From contig JAVGVS010000159.1 of the NCBI GenBank assembly GCA_032718565.1, forward strand, positions 907,401 to 971,400: DNA of 64,000 bases. Reading direction: 5' to 3'. Every line of letters begins with the position of its first letter. Positions within the stretch are counted from its first letter, which is position 1. The stretch comes from Distichodus sexfasciatus (Eukaryota > Chordata > Actinopteri > Characiformes > Distichodontidae). Positions 41,691 through 53,943 of the stretch are shown piece by piece. The position numbers were made by a program, and so were the translations under genes. The notes under the pieces were generated by a model. That model searched no databases. It saw only the letters and a program-made list of their open reading frames with translations, and had not been told where the DNA came from.

Positions 41691-41787
41691 CAGTCTCGAC
41701 TCGCTTGTTCGTTTTTTTCTTCACTTTTTATAGAATTTTTCTTCTTTCAGTTTGTCAATTTTTATTCTAATAACGCAAAGATTGATT

Positions 41788-41980
41788 GTTCTTGCTGCAT
41801 CTGAGCACAACGCTCGCTTCATTTCTGTTCTCATCGCCGCGCTTTTTCCTCCGTCTGTGATCGAGTGTGTGTTTACAAGGCCGGTGTAGCATCGAGCGGC
41901 TACCGGTGGTTCGGCTCAAATATTACATTGTAAATCCATAGCTTACCGTTGCCGGGATATTAAAAAGGAGGCGATGAAGA
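41788..41980 (+). repeat. About 200 bp direct duplicate, copy B
   Basis: Counterpart of 36728-36928, about 5 kb downstream. Confidence 0.7.
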
Positions 41981-42174
41981 GCTCTGGAGCGCAGCCGCCG
42001 GCCATAAACTCAGCTGCACTCGTTCGCCAGTGTCGCTGTCGTACATAAAGATAAACGCGTGCCACGCGGGAGACAGGTGATACAAGAGAAAGGAAGAAAA
42101 GGAGGAGGAGGAAATTAGCAGGGTTGAGTTACTGTCGGTTCCACTCGGGGGAACCGAGATCAGCCAGATGCCAG

Positions 42175-43495
42175 CTTCCTATTTTCTCTCTCTCTTCTTT
42201 ATACTCCCTCTCTTTTTTCTTTCTCCGTTTATTTCTGTCTCTTGTTTTCGCCATTGTCACACTCTGTTTGTTTCATTCTTTCTCTGTCTCGTCCTCATTC
42301 TTTTATTCTTTCATCTCTCACAAACCTGTTTGGCAAATCGGCGTGAGCTGTAATTTGAGCGAAAGGTAGGCCATGTCCACACGTACACGGGTATTTCTGA
42401 AAACGAAGATTTTTCCGCTTTTCGCTTTTTTAATCGCCAGCCCACACGAGCATCGCCAGTAAATATCTCCACCACACGCTAACGTAGTCAAAAGCATGTT
42501 TTTATGCTAGATGAAAACTCTAATGTAGACACGGCACAAATCAGACGCCATATGGGTGGCGACAGTGTGACGCGTGAAGGTCCGCTTTTTCAGTACCTCG
42601 CTTTTTCTTGTCCACACCTAAACGCAGAAACGGAGTTTTCAAAAATCGCCACTTTGACCAGAGTTTTCAAAAACTTCCGTTTTCACTGACCCAAAACGCC
42701 GTCTTGTCTCTCTGTATATCTGTACAATATATAGAAGAGATGAAAATAAAGTTTACTTTGACTGCCTTTCTCCATTCTGTCATTCTCTCTCTGTCTCACA
42801 TTTTCTCTCTTTTCAGAAAGTCTCTGTCCCTCTCTCTCTCCTATCTTTGTCTTTTGTATGTTTCCTTCTCTCTCTCTCTCTCTCTGTTCTCTCTTCTTCA
42901 TCATTTCTTCTGCCTCACCTCTTCTTCTTCTCGCCTCCTTTGTTTTTCTTCCCTTTTTTTCTTTTCTTCTCTCTCTCCATCTTGTCATTTATTTCTGCCT
43001 GTTTGTTTTTTAGTGTTTCTCTGTTTCTCTCTCTCTTTCTCTCATCCTACTCAATTTTTTTTCTAGAAATCTTCACCACACACTCTGTCTCTCTCAATAA
43101 ATCTGGCTGTCTCTTTCTTGCTGTGTTTATCTCTCATCTCTTTCTTCTCTCTCTATCTCTCTCCGTCACTTTCTGTGTATTTTTGGCCTTTTTCTGTTTG
43201 GCACTTGCTCGCTCTCCTCTCTCCCTTTATCTCTCTCTGTTTAGCGTCTCTTCAAGCAATTTATTTTATGTCTCTCTTTGTTTTTCTGTTTTATCTATTC
43301 CTCTCTCATCCTCTTTCTTATTGTCTCTTCTCTCCATCATTCCCTTTATGCCTTACATTCTCTCTCCCTTCTTTGTCCTGTCTAATGTCCTTTATTCTAT
43401 CCTACCTGGTCCATCTCAATTTGCTAGATTTCCTGCCCTTTTCTCTTGCTATTTCCCTCTCTTTCTGTCCTCCCTCGCTTTTCTCATCCCCCTCC
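42175..43495 (+). repeat. Polypyrimidine-rich region (+ strand)
   Basis: 1.3 kb of ctctctctttctgtctc-like DNA with an ordinary segment at about 42310-42700. A 232-codon + frame (42847-43545) is only Ser/Leu/Phe from the repeat. Confidence 0.85.
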
Positions 43496-43589
43496 AGGGA
43501 GAGAGAGTGAAAACAGGTAAAGCTCGGGCTATGTTGGCACTTTGATTTCTTGGCTCTTGAAAGCGATTTGCCATCTTGAGCCTCATACT

Positions 43590-43690
43590 TGTGTGTGTGT
43601 GTGTGAGAGAGAGAGGTGTGTGTGTGTGTGAGAGAGGTGTGGTCTGTGTGTGTGTGTGTGTGGGGAGAGAGAGTGGTCTGTGTGTGTATC
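43590..43690 (+). repeat. (GT)n / (GA)n microsatellite
   Basis: tgtgtgtgtgtgtgagagag alternating blocks. Confidence 0.93.
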
Positions 43691-43810
43691 AGGGCTTGTG
43701 TTGGAGTCGGTGAAACCCTGGATTTCACTGCTCCCTTTTATTCCCCTGCTGATGATGTTATATGTTGCTGCTGCTTCCCTCAGTCACTACATTCATCCAG
43801 GAGTCTGAGG

Positions 43811-44873
43811 GGGTGAGTGAGTGAGGGAGGGAATTAGTGAGGAAGTGAGTGAGGGAGTGAGTAGGTGAGTGAGTGAGGGAATAAGTGAGGATGTGAATGA
43901 GGGAGTGAGAGAGGGAGTGAGTGAGTGAGGGAGGGAATAAGTGAGGAAGTGAGTGAGTAGGGGAGGGTGGAGGAGTAAGGGAGGAGTAGGGTGAGGGAGG
44001 AGGGAATAAGGAGGAAGTGAGTGTGGGGATGGGAGTAGGTGAGTGAGGGAGGGAGTGAGTGAGGGAGGGAATAAGTGAGGATGTGAGTGAGTAGGTGAGG
44101 GAGGGAGTGAGTAAAGTGAGGGAGGGAATAAGTGAGGATGTGAGTGAGTAGGTGAGGGAGGGAGTGAGTAAGTGAGGGAGGGAGTAAGTGAGGAAGTGAG
44201 TGAGGGGAGTCGGTAGGTGAGTGAGTGAGTGAGTGAGTAAGTGAGGGAGGGAATAAGTGAGGAAGTGAGTGAGGGGAGTCGGTAGGTGAGTGAGGGAGGG
44301 AGTGAGGGAGTGAGTAAGTGAGGGAGGGAATAAGTGAGGAAGTGAGTGAGGGGAGTCAGTAGGTAAGTGAGGGGGTGAGTGGGTGAGTGAGTGAGTAAGT
44401 GAGGGAGGGAATAAGTGAGGAAGTGAGTGAGGGGAGTCGGTAGGTGAGTGAGGGGGTGAGTGAGTGAGTAAGTGAGGGAGGGAATAAGTGAGGATGTGAG
44501 TGAGGGGAGTCGGTAGGTAAGTGAGTGAGTGAGTAAGTGAGGGAGGGAATAAGTGAGGATATGAGTGAGGGGAGTCGGTAGGTGAGTGAGGGGGTGAGTG
44601 AGTGAGTAAGTGAGGGAGGGAATAAGTGAGGATGTGAGTGAGGGGAGTCGGTAGGTAAGTGAGTGAGTGAGTAAGTGAGGGAGGGAATAAGTGAGGATGT
44701 GAGTGAGGGGAGTCAGTAGGTGAGTGAGGGAGGGAGTGAGGGAGTGAGTGAGGGAGGGAATAAGTGAGGATGTGAGTAAGTAGGTGAGTGAGGGAGTGAG
44801 TAAGTGAGGGAGGGAATAAGTGAGGAAGTAAGTGAGGGGAGTCGGTAGGTGAGTGAGGGGGTGAATGAGTGAG
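43811..44873 (+). repeat. 1.06 kb GTGA minisatellite with higher-order structure
   Basis: Built of GTGA/GAGGGAGG words. The marker gagggagggaataa recurs at about 44401, 44474, 44539, 44612, 44677, 44750 and 44806, that is, spacings 73, 65, 73, 65, 73 and 56. Two overlapping minus-strand frames of 387 and 401 codons (Leu-Thr-His-Ser repeats) exist only because the repeat lacks stops. Confidence 0.95.
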
Positions 44874-44899
44874 TTCTCTCTCTCTGCACACTTTTCTTC

Positions 44900-46080
44900 T
44901 TTTTGCCTCCGGTTCCTCCACTTTTTCTCCATCTCATTTCCACACATGCATTTTCTTCTCTTTCTTGGCTTAACTCTCCCTGTGTCACTCTTTATCACTT
45001 TAATGCTGGTGGTTTTGGCTGATTTGTGTGTAATATAAAGCTGTAATTTCCATGCTCGGCGTTGAGACAGATGCGGTGTGGAGTCGTGATGAATTTCAGC
45101 TTTTGTGTGTTGCAGAATCCAGTCTCGAGTCTAGAGATGGGCTCTGCTGTTCATCTGTAACACGGCCCGTAATGACGCTTAATACGAGCTGCTGCGCTCA
45201 GCACTGACGCTGCATAACGGTGATAAAGCGTGTGCGTGTGTGTGTGTGTGTGTACGTTCTCTACGTCCTTGAGATCCAGCAAACATTGCTGAGTGTAGTT
45301 TCTCGCCTGTAATTTGTGTAAAAAGAAATAAAGGTGTTAAACCGGTTCCAGGTGAAAGAAGCCATTTTTTATTCTTTACATTTATGTCATGTACTTTTCC
45401 CCTTAATGGCATTTAGCAGATGCTCTTATCCAGACTGACTTGAACAGCCTCGCTCAGTAATCCGTGCCTCATTCCGGAGGTTTTAGAGACTTAAGACTTT
45501 TATTTAACGCCAACCTGAAGCCCAATTCAAAATCCATTCACGACTCATGAACGATTCACGATTCAAAATCAGTTCACAATTAAATACATGTATGAATTTG
45601 TTCCCAGATTGTTGTTCTGATTTACTTCTCCCATTTGGCTGTGGCAGATCAACAGAAAAATCACACTGCAGCAAATGTGGTTTAGTAAATGTAATGCAGA
45701 CGCAGTTTTCATTACATTACAAATATTCTCACAACTACACTGATCCTCAGCATCAAGTAAATTTTTTATACGACTTGTGCAGCGCTGTTTTAGAATCATA
45801 ATGAAGTTGAAGTTCACTGCGCTCGTTCACTCATTCACTCTAGATTCCGGGGCATTTTATCTCATTTGCGGGCATCAGGAAGCCGCTATCAATATTGGGG
45901 GAGATTCGGGATGTCTGTATGAAATCTAACGTGTGTGGTAAGTAGTAGGTAATAAATGCTTTAGTGACCGCAATCTATTTTATTTGTAAGTTGCATATTT
46001 GTATTTTAGCCAAATATGATATCGTGTAACGTACTGTAACGAATAGCAGGTGTAGCCTGAGTTAACCAGCGATGTGATTT
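44900..46080. other. Intronic; repeat crumbs only
   Basis: 45383-45445 carries 'atggcatttagcagatgctc' and 'ttatccagactgactt', a widespread fish interspersed-repeat tail. 45530-45590 is a GAATCG-type MITE fragment. No coding exon seen. Confidence 0.5.
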
Positions 46081-46081
46081 A

Positions 46082-46838
46082 TAGGGCCCTATCAAATCCG
46101 TTTTGTTCTTTTCTAAACTCGGTTTGATTTTTCCCTGAATTCCGTTTTTTCCATCTTTATTCTTCTGAATTCCGTGTTTTACGTCATAATCATATTTATT
46201 CACCTAAAACGTGTCTAATTATGGAGTGGATGGAAAAAAGAACAATGCAATAGAAAGAAATTCACATTAAATGACTGTTATTCAACTTCAACAGAGTGCT
46301 GGGGTTCAGCAGAACATTTACTGCTTTGGTAAAACATTTGCCTGTAAACAACAAAAAACATTCATTATTTCATGCAAAACGAAACGTTTCTAATGTGAGT
46401 GTTTGACTGTAAGTGGTCGTCACGTGTTCTTGCGGGTGCAGTCTATCGTGTGCTGGCAAAACTTACAAACAAGTTGTTCTCCCGATTCATAAAAATCACT
46501 TGGTTATTGTTCTGCTCTAAACTTAGCACTAACACTCAAATTCTGTCATTTTTTTGAGGATTTCGGTGTTTTACCCTCTTTGCCATAGCTGACCGTTGAC
46601 GTTTTCCCCTCTGTGTCTGTGCGTTTGTGTGTGTGGAAAGCTGAGTCCCACCTCAACAGGTAACACATACAGGGGGCTGCAGCGGCCAAAACTGATTAGA
46701 ACCCATTGCTTTGCTTTGCCCACACCCCGATATCAGCGAATTAAACGACGTTCCGCGTTTTACAGCGGATTCCATTTTATTTGTTGAATTCCGCGATTCC
46801 GTCCGCGTTTTCCGCATTGCGCAAATCATAGGGCCCTA
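46082..46838 (+). mobile_element. TAGGGCCC element, copy 2, with 6 bp target duplication
   Basis: 757 bp. Starts tagggccctatcaaatccg and ends gcaaatcatagggcccta. It is flanked by GATTTA at 46076-46081 and 46839-46844. It aligns along its length with 8928-9653. Confidence 0.9.
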
Positions 46839-47019
46839 GATTTAATTACGCCGCCAAAAGAGAATATTGCCAAATTGAATTTTCCCCCGGGATCAAAATT
46901 TATTCCGGGATTATGGCACACCCCTAGTGTGTGTGTGTGTGTGTGTGTGAGATCATGAGGCTAACTCCATAACCATTATGCTACCAGCTGCCCACTCAAG
47001 TTGGTGGAGATTTGAACCA

Positions 47020-47760
47020 GCACAGCGTCTTCACATCCAGGATCAAGGATCGTACGACTGGAGCTGGTTTTTAACATTTTGTGAGAGTGAAAATGAATCT
47101 TTCTTCCCTTCAAACACTTCTTTCCGTCCCATAAAATCGATTCTTCCCCTGCATCACTCCAAAGAACCTTTTTTTACAACCTTTCCTTTTAAACATGCAT
47201 TACCCCATCGTCCTAAAACTACAGAGCGAAGATCCGCGAAAAAACCTGGATTACCAGCATTTCCATATAAATGAACATGGAGGTGTTTAAACACCGGAGT
47301 TGGACTTAATTCCGAGTGGTAGGTGTTGATTAATCTCTCAGGGCTTCGCTTTGTATTTGCTTTGCATCTGTACGTCTGTTAAACCCACAGGCGCGAATTT
47401 GTACCTCACATCTGCCTAAAGATACCAAGCCAAAACCCCGGAAACCACCCCCTCCCGTCCCACCCGATGTTAAATTAATACACACACAAATTTGATTAAA
47501 TTCTCTGCGGCTCAGAATTCCGTAGGTGTGCGTTCACCGCTTGGGCTCTCTCTCCGTCTCATCTCGGCTACGTCTTTGCGCGTTAATGGATTCGTCCTTT
47601 ACGGCGCAGCCAGGTGTTTTAAGCCGCTTGCCAAGGCGGAGACAGATGTTGGCTTGTACCTCCGCTAATCAAATTCTTGCTTAAAATGAATTTTTGCAAG
47701 AAGCTTCCACATGCCAAGCCCAATTTGCGGAAAATGCGGTGCGAATGATGAGGTAAAATT
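47020..47760. promoter_or_regulatory. Non-repetitive intronic stretch, candidate regulatory sequence
   Basis: Contains ttgattaatctctcag, aggtgttttaagccgcttgc, ttgccaaggcggagac and gctaatcaaattcttgc. There are no repeats and no plausible exon. The candidate status rests on texture alone. Confidence 0.22.
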
Positions 47761-48059
47761 GCAAGTTTTATGCCGTAGTACAGTTAGGGAAGTTTAATCA
47801 CACTTCTGTTCTGAAAACAACTTTTAAAAACTCATCTCTTTAGACTGACTTTTCTTATTTAGGGCCATTTTGTTGTGTTTAAATTAAAATTTCATTCATT
47901 TTATTTAGTCTAATTTGTCCGCTTTTTTATCATCTTACACTTGCTGATTCTCTAACATCGACTTATCTTTTTCCTGATTTTATTCTTCATTTAAACCACT
48001 TTGGACGGCATTTTTTAAATGTACGTATGTATATCTCCTACAACGGCGTATTATGGCCA

Positions 48060-48250
48060 TTAGAGATTAAAAAGAAAAATGGAGGGGGTAGAATTCTGAG
48101 AAAAATCTCAGAAATTCCAATTTTAAAGTTGTAGATTTTACCAGAAGAAAAAGTTGGATATTCTCTGAGATTTATGAGGAAAAAACGTGCAAATTTGTGA
48201 TAAAAAACCTCAGATATTCTCCGAGATTGCTTAAAGCTTAAACTAAAACT
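48060..48250 (+). repeat. Short relative of the GAGATC tandem repeat
   Basis: 'ttttaaagttgtagatttta', 'ttggatattctctgagattt' and 'gcaaatttgtgat' resemble 14880-15540. Confidence 0.5.
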
Positions 48251-48489
48251 AAGTATAAGAAGAGAGCACTTAAAAAAGCGGAAGAGGGAAAATTTCATAA
48301 TTTATGCAAAGGAAAAAAATTCAGCTTCCAGCTCCTCGTACATCGCTTCCGACAGCTTTGGGGTCTGATCGTCCAGAAATTATCAAAGCGATTCCACTCA
48401 CGGCAGTAAAACTCCCCGCGGGCCAGACTTTAAACCTTTGACTTAAAAATAAAAAAAGATGTTCATTTCGGAGTTTCATAGTATCATGA

Positions 48490-48910
48490 ATCCAAAATTG
48501 GATTTATTGCCTGGAAACTTTGATACTCTGATTAAAGAGCGTCAGTGTAGATCAATCGCAGTAAATCCCAAGCTTTTACGGATTATCACAGACTAATTAG
48601 CAGCTGATAATTCGTTAAGACAATCATAATCCCGGCCACGAGAGCAAAGTGAACGTTTAGAGCGTCAGAGAAAGCCTTGAGGCAGAGGGTAAGCGACCAA
48701 AAGGTGTAATTTTGACAAAAGCAGAATTGCCTGGGAGGCATAAATTCGGGAGTCGCGCTTTAATTTATCTAAAAAATATTCAGTACAGACGAGGAATTGC
48801 AGTGGAGGTCGGACACAAAACACGCTTTTCTCAGGATTTCTTTGGCAATGTTTGCTTTGGAGACGTCCAAAGCACTAATAACCGTATTTTTCATATTTTT
48901 ATTTAAAAAT
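48490..48910. promoter_or_regulatory. Candidate conserved non-coding stretch
   Basis: Non-repetitive; 'gactaattagcagctgataa' joins a homeodomain-like and an E-box-like site, and gattaaagagcg is nearby. No coding frame. Conservation not testable here. Confidence 0.25.
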
Positions 48911-49024
48911 CAGGCTATTATCTGATCATCTTAAAATTGATAACACTGTTAAAAAATCTACTTCCAACAATGTCATTTAACATTTTTATTTTTAAGTTAA
49001 GCCCCAGTGCTGTTGGCTCATTAT

Positions 49025-49817
49025 TAGAGATGCACGATATGGGAATTATTGGCCGATACCGATATCCGATATTTTTCAGGCGTATATCTGCCAGTGCCGA
49101 TGAGGAAGGCACAAGATAGTTCCACTGCGTGCTCAGAATTTCAGAAAATTTTTGAAAATAACACCATAACTCTGATATTTCTAACAGCGACAAGTCAAGC
49201 GAGGGTGAAAGCAGAGTGGAGCGAGGGCGGAGCATTTCCAGTGTAGTGCACAACATTTTAAGAAAAAGTTACTTCCCGCTCTACGTGGTGTACCAAGTCA
49301 AATAGGGCGCGTGTGACACTCCATGTGCACTTCCTAGTGCGTAGATAGCCGTTAAGCTACAGCCCCGGCTATTTCCTGAGATGCATACTACCACATAGAA
49401 AAATATGATAAGAGTCTTACCTACCGTACTATTAACTGCAGCAGTACGTGGTTCGGGACACAGCACATTCGCTAAGTGAGGCCAACACTCATTTTAGTTA
49501 GTTAAAAATGTTGGAAGTTGAAGGAGTTGAGCGCGAAAAGATGAGATTTTGCTCGTGAACATTCCACTGCGGGCTCAGAAATTTTGGCGCAAAATAACAT
49601 TTTAAGACAGAAGACGCGGGTGGTATAAAATCCCATCTCGGACTTTGGGCATGCCTGGAACAAGCGCTACCTTTTCCGATGTACAATTAATGCGTCATAA
49701 AATATCGGCGGAAAATATCGGGCGAATCTAAGCATCGGTCTGATGTCGATGACTTAAAAAAAAAAAAAGGATTTTCGTCCGATTCAGATATGATTCCGAT
49801 ATTATCGTGCATCTCGA
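49025..49817 (+). mobile_element. ATGCACGATA hAT-like element, longest copy
   Basis: 793 bp. Starts tagagatgcacgatatggg and ends gatattatcgtgcatctcga. Flanks ctcattat (49017-49024) and ctcgttac (49818-49825) match at 6 of 8. Shares interior with 5245-6265 and 17347-17690. Confidence 0.75.
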
Positions 49818-49979
49818 CTCGTTACCATTAAATCAGTGTAGATTGAGGTATCGTTACGCCCCTATGAGGATCTTAAGCATATTGTTGTGGAATTTTTCCT
49901 TCCACCACACGATCTTTATGGCTCCACTTAACAAGAACCGTTATCAATAAGGTTTAGTAGTGTTTATTATTCCCCAAAA

Positions 49980-50340
49980 CCTCACAGATCTCCTTTGAGA
50001 TTTGCCTTAAGTACACTTATCTCGGGGCCTGTAAATGTTTAATGGCTTCGTGTCCAAAGGTGACTTTCTGGAGCGTTCCAGGGCTCTGAAATCTGTCCCG
50101 GAATGATAATTAGCGTCTCTGAAGCCCGTCTCCGTGCCAACTGCCTAAATCGAGCATCGATCCAGCAGCAGCAGCAGCAGGACGACCCAGTGGTGAAGCT
50201 CAGTAAAATATGCAGCCGCTCTGGAGGAAAGAAGAGATGCTCGAGTGTCCGTCTGCTTCTCACAAACTCACTTTCACTGCATCGAGGACGAAGAATTCAC
50301 AAACTAACAAATGAGTGAAGGAGTTCTTGGCACCGAGTTG
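49980..50340. promoter_or_regulatory. Non-repetitive stretch with CAG repeat, candidate regulatory
   Basis: GC-balanced DNA with 'ggaatgataattagcgtctc' and (CAG)6 at about 50164-50181. Open on both strands but with no recognisable domain. Confidence 0.22.
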
Positions 50341-50374
50341 TGACGTTTGAACATGCGGTGAAATAAAGTTTGTA

Positions 50375-50695
50375 GATTCTATCTATCTGTCTATCCATCC
50401 ATCTGTCTGTCTGTAGATCTGTAGATTCATACTTCTGTCTGTCTATCTGTCTGTTTGTGTCCGTCCATCCATCTATCTGTCTGTCCGTCCGTCCATCTAT
50501 CTATCTGTCTGTAGATTCATACTTCTGTCTGTCTATCTGTCTGTCTGTCTGTGTCCGTCCATCCGTCTATCTATCTGTCTGTCTGTCTGTCCGTCCGTCC
50601 GTCCGTCCGTCCATCTATCTATCTGTCTGTAGATTCATACTTCTATCTATCTGTTTGTCTGTCTGTGTCTGTCCATCCGTCTATCTATCTATCTA

Positions 50696-50732
<37 letters not shown>

Positions 50733-50740
50733 GTCTGTCC

Positions 50741-50804
<64 letters not shown>

Positions 50805-50847
50805 GTCTGTCTGCCTGTCTGTCTGTCTGTCTGTCTGTCTGTGTCTG

Positions 50848-50922
<75 letters not shown>

Positions 50923-51075
50923 GTCCATCTATCTATCTGTCTATCTGTCTGTCTGTCTGTCTGTCTGTCCATCCGTCTGTCCGTCCGTCTGTCCGTCTGT
51001 CCGTCTGCCCGTCTGCCTGTCTGTCTGTCTGTCTGTGTCTGTCCATCTATCTGTCCGTCTGTCCGTCTGTCTGCC

Positions 51076-51111
<36 letters not shown>

Positions 51112-51123
51112 CCGCCATCCATC
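50375..51123 (+). repeat. CTGT/CTAT/CCGT tetranucleotide array
   Basis: About 750 bp mixing CTGT, CTAT and CCGT tetramers. The long + strand frames (262 and 191 codons of Leu/Ser/Val/Cys/Ile/Tyr) are repeat artefacts. Likely hypervariable. Confidence 0.95.
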
Positions 51124-51165
51124 TAAAATCAGGCAAATCTCATCTTTTACTGTCTTTTAAAAGCA

Positions 51166-52440
51166 CTCAGGTCCTCACAAATTCCTTAAACAAACTAGTT
51201 ACACTATCGTTGTGGGGACATTCCATAGACTCCCATAATGACTAGATGTAGTGCTGGGCGATAAAACGATTTATTTTATATATATTTTATCGAGAAAAAT
51301 GTGATGACGATAACGATGATAAACTTAAGCTATAAAATTCGATTACACTCGCTGCTGAGCATGTTGTCATAAATTTACAAGAGTTGCAGTACCAGCAAAA
51401 ATTGGGGCGACTGTATGATAAAGGTTTACCACGTGACGTCAGCATCGTTGTTTACCATCAACGCGGCTGAACGGTTTCGTCGTCTTTTTTGCACCTTTGT
51501 AACATCCGAATGCGAATACTTTTTATCTTTCTTCCCTCATTTCACAGCAAAATGTTTTCTCGCACTGCCGCTTTCTACTTCTTCCTCTTCTTCTGTCACT
51601 TAATGGCGGACTGCATGTGTTTTTGGCGTACACTGGCATCTGTTGGAGTCCTCAAGATTAACAAAAGTATGCGCTCAAGGAAAGTCAGTACACTGCTGAC
51701 CCCCTACGTGCACCCGTCATGTAGCGTTAAGTATATCGCGGCCCTAAGAAAAGATGTCGGGCAACCAGAACGCCGCATTGACTGAAGAAAGGGATGAAAA
51801 TGCAGGGTTTCCCGCAGCGCTTTATAGTTACGGCGGCCCCTTTGACAACCAGTGCGTCCTGCCTTGACTACGTCCGTGAAAGTACCCGATGAGGCTTTTC
51901 GTAACTTAGCAACAACAAGAACCGAGAAAGCGCTCACAAATTCAGGTGTTGACAACTCTCTTTTGTCGTTCTTTGGCAGCGGCTATTTTTAAAACAAATC
52001 CTGTGAGTGCTAAGTGCCTTCAGTGGGAAAAAAAGACGGAGACGTTGTTTTGCCGCAGTGCTGAGAGCGCTTCAAGTAGAAATTTGTTGAAAATTACTTG
52101 TTTAATATTGTTTGATTATTTTAATTTGTTCATTCAGTCTGTATAAGAATCCAAAAAAACCCACAATATGACAGTATATCTTGAAAATTATCAAAACGTG
52201 ATAACGTTTTTCTTCATATTGCCCAGCTCTAACTAGATGTATATAATTCTACAGCTAGTCCTAATCCTAAGCCTAACCTTAACCTCAGTAGCCAAATATA
52301 CATCTTTTACCTCTCTCAAATAAAACATGCACATTTTCTATAAAGTCATTTTTCCACAAAGCCATAAAAACTAATAAAAGTGACTTTAGGGGGACAAAAG
52401 CCCCCAAAAGGTCCCCACAACGCATAAAAACAGGGTATAC
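51166..52440 (+). repeat. GTCCCCACAA interspersed repeat interrupted by a hAT-like element
   Basis: Outer parts 51166-51248 and 52240-52440 together equal the uninterrupted copy at 31306-31570. Confidence 0.75.
51249..52231 (+). mobile_element. TAGWGCTGGGCGATA hAT-like element, 983 bp
   Basis: Starts tagtgctgggcgataaaacg and ends ttcatattgcccagctcta. Perfect 8 bp target duplication ACTAGATG at 51241-51248 and 52232-52239, matching the empty site implied by 31306-31570. Interior frames are short and no transposase motif is recognisable, so it is non-autonomous. Confidence 0.92.
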
Positions 52441-52964
52441 CTCTACCCCCACCCCAGTGTCCTCAGACTTCTCCTGTAGAGCAAGAGATGTGCACACAAC
52501 GAGAGAGACAAGTGAGAGGAATGCATTATCTTAGACACACACACACACACTCACACACTCTGTGTTTGGCATCTTAAAGCAAAGGGCTCGATAGTCTCCG
52601 GGCCTGCTGGTTGCCCCTGGAGACTCAGTTCAATGTTTCCTTTCTGGCTGTTCTCTCTTTTCTCCCTCATCACCAATTCCTTCTCTACTTGCTGCACAAA
52701 AGCCAGATCCTTGGCTATGCCGGGTTGCTGAAAAGACGGAATTTACGCTCGCGTCCTTGTCCGAGGCGATGCTCATTCTCCGACAAGCCAGCACTCGGCA
52801 CCGACTCCGAAAATCACAGAAAATTTATGCCAGCGAAGGATTCATAGGGCAGGGGCGTAAAAAGTTTTGTCATGACAGGATATGGTATCGATCCAACGAA
52901 CAATGATTTGCCGTTAAACGATGTCACAAAATCTGCTACGGTAGCGATTCAGATAATTGGAGGG

Positions 52965-53070
52965 TTAAAAATGAGTACCGCAGTGGTACCTTTACCGGTC
53001 CAGGATTTGAACCGGCGACTTTCTGATCACGGGACAAACTCTCTAACCGTTACGCCACAAACTGCCCCAA
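52965..53070 (-). repeat. SINE copy, tRNA-like head
   Basis: gtggtacctttaccggtcca, ggatttgaaccggcgacttt, ccgttacgccacaaactgc. Confidence 0.75.
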
Positions 53071-53940
53071 ACTAACTCTGCAGCTGCGTCTTTTTGGTGC
53101 CGGTAGCATCTTCTCTTTTTTGCAGTAAATGCCACACAGTAAAAAAATATTTGGATGAGTAATTGTGATAGCTATAATTAAAGGCGTACATTAAAAGAGC
53201 TGTATAGGAAATATCCAATTAATTTACATGAATTCACTAATTAATTAAAAAGTCAAAGGGATAAACAGTTGGAATAATAGTTGTTAGTTTTCTGTCCTTT
53301 CATGCATGTAGTGCACAAAATATAAAGGTTTGTGAGATGTGCAGTTTATTAGATTCTACGCTTACCGCATTATATTGCTTGTTCAGTTTTAGTCTGAAAA
53401 TTTGCAGTAACTAATTTGGTTTGCGTTTTAAATTGATGCCTTGCAGCTTTGGGTTTTTTTTGTGTGGGTTGTTGTTGCATCTGTTTACAGTTTTTGCAGT
53501 TAATTACAAATCAAGCGTACAGAGGGGTTTGACAAGAATAAAAGCCAACAGGCAAAAATTTTCACAAAAATGGCTGTCAGCGTTCGGGGGAGTTGTGTAA
53601 TAATTATAGTGTAGGAAGACTACGCCTGAAACTACTCCCACTGCTTTGGGATGACAAATTCGCAAAGAAAGAATCAGCTTTTCTCCGTCTCCATCACACT
53701 ACACTCTTTATAACCCAAGTTTGCAATGAGCATCAAACTTGTAAGGCATCTCTGATCTCCAGCCCACGTTCTCTGGGAGTTCATTCTGAGTTTACTTTTG
53801 CCACGAGAACACAATCTCTTGTGCTGTAACATAAAAGCACTGATTTCCTGTTAGCCACACATTGCCCGACTAAAAACCAACGGGATAAAAGCAGCTTAAG
53901 AACATCACATTTCCATCATTGCACCTACTGTGATATGAAA
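53070..53940. other. Intronic, AT-rich, nothing recognised
   Basis: No repeat family, exon or RNA gene was recognised here. Confidence 0.4.
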
Positions 53941-53943
53941 ACA

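Noticed and set aside
42847..43545. 232-codon + strand frame rich in Ser/Leu/Phe
   Set aside because: Lies in a polypyrimidine tract; amino-acid content follows directly from ctctctttct.
43758..44998. Minus-strand open frames of 387 and 401 codons
   Set aside because: Both are translations of the GTGA minisatellite in different frames (Leu, Thr, His, Ser, Pro only), with no splice or start support.
50457..51245. 262- and 191-codon open frames on the + strand
   Set aside because: They translate the CTGT/CTAT tetranucleotide array. Both frames are open simply because the repeat has no stops.
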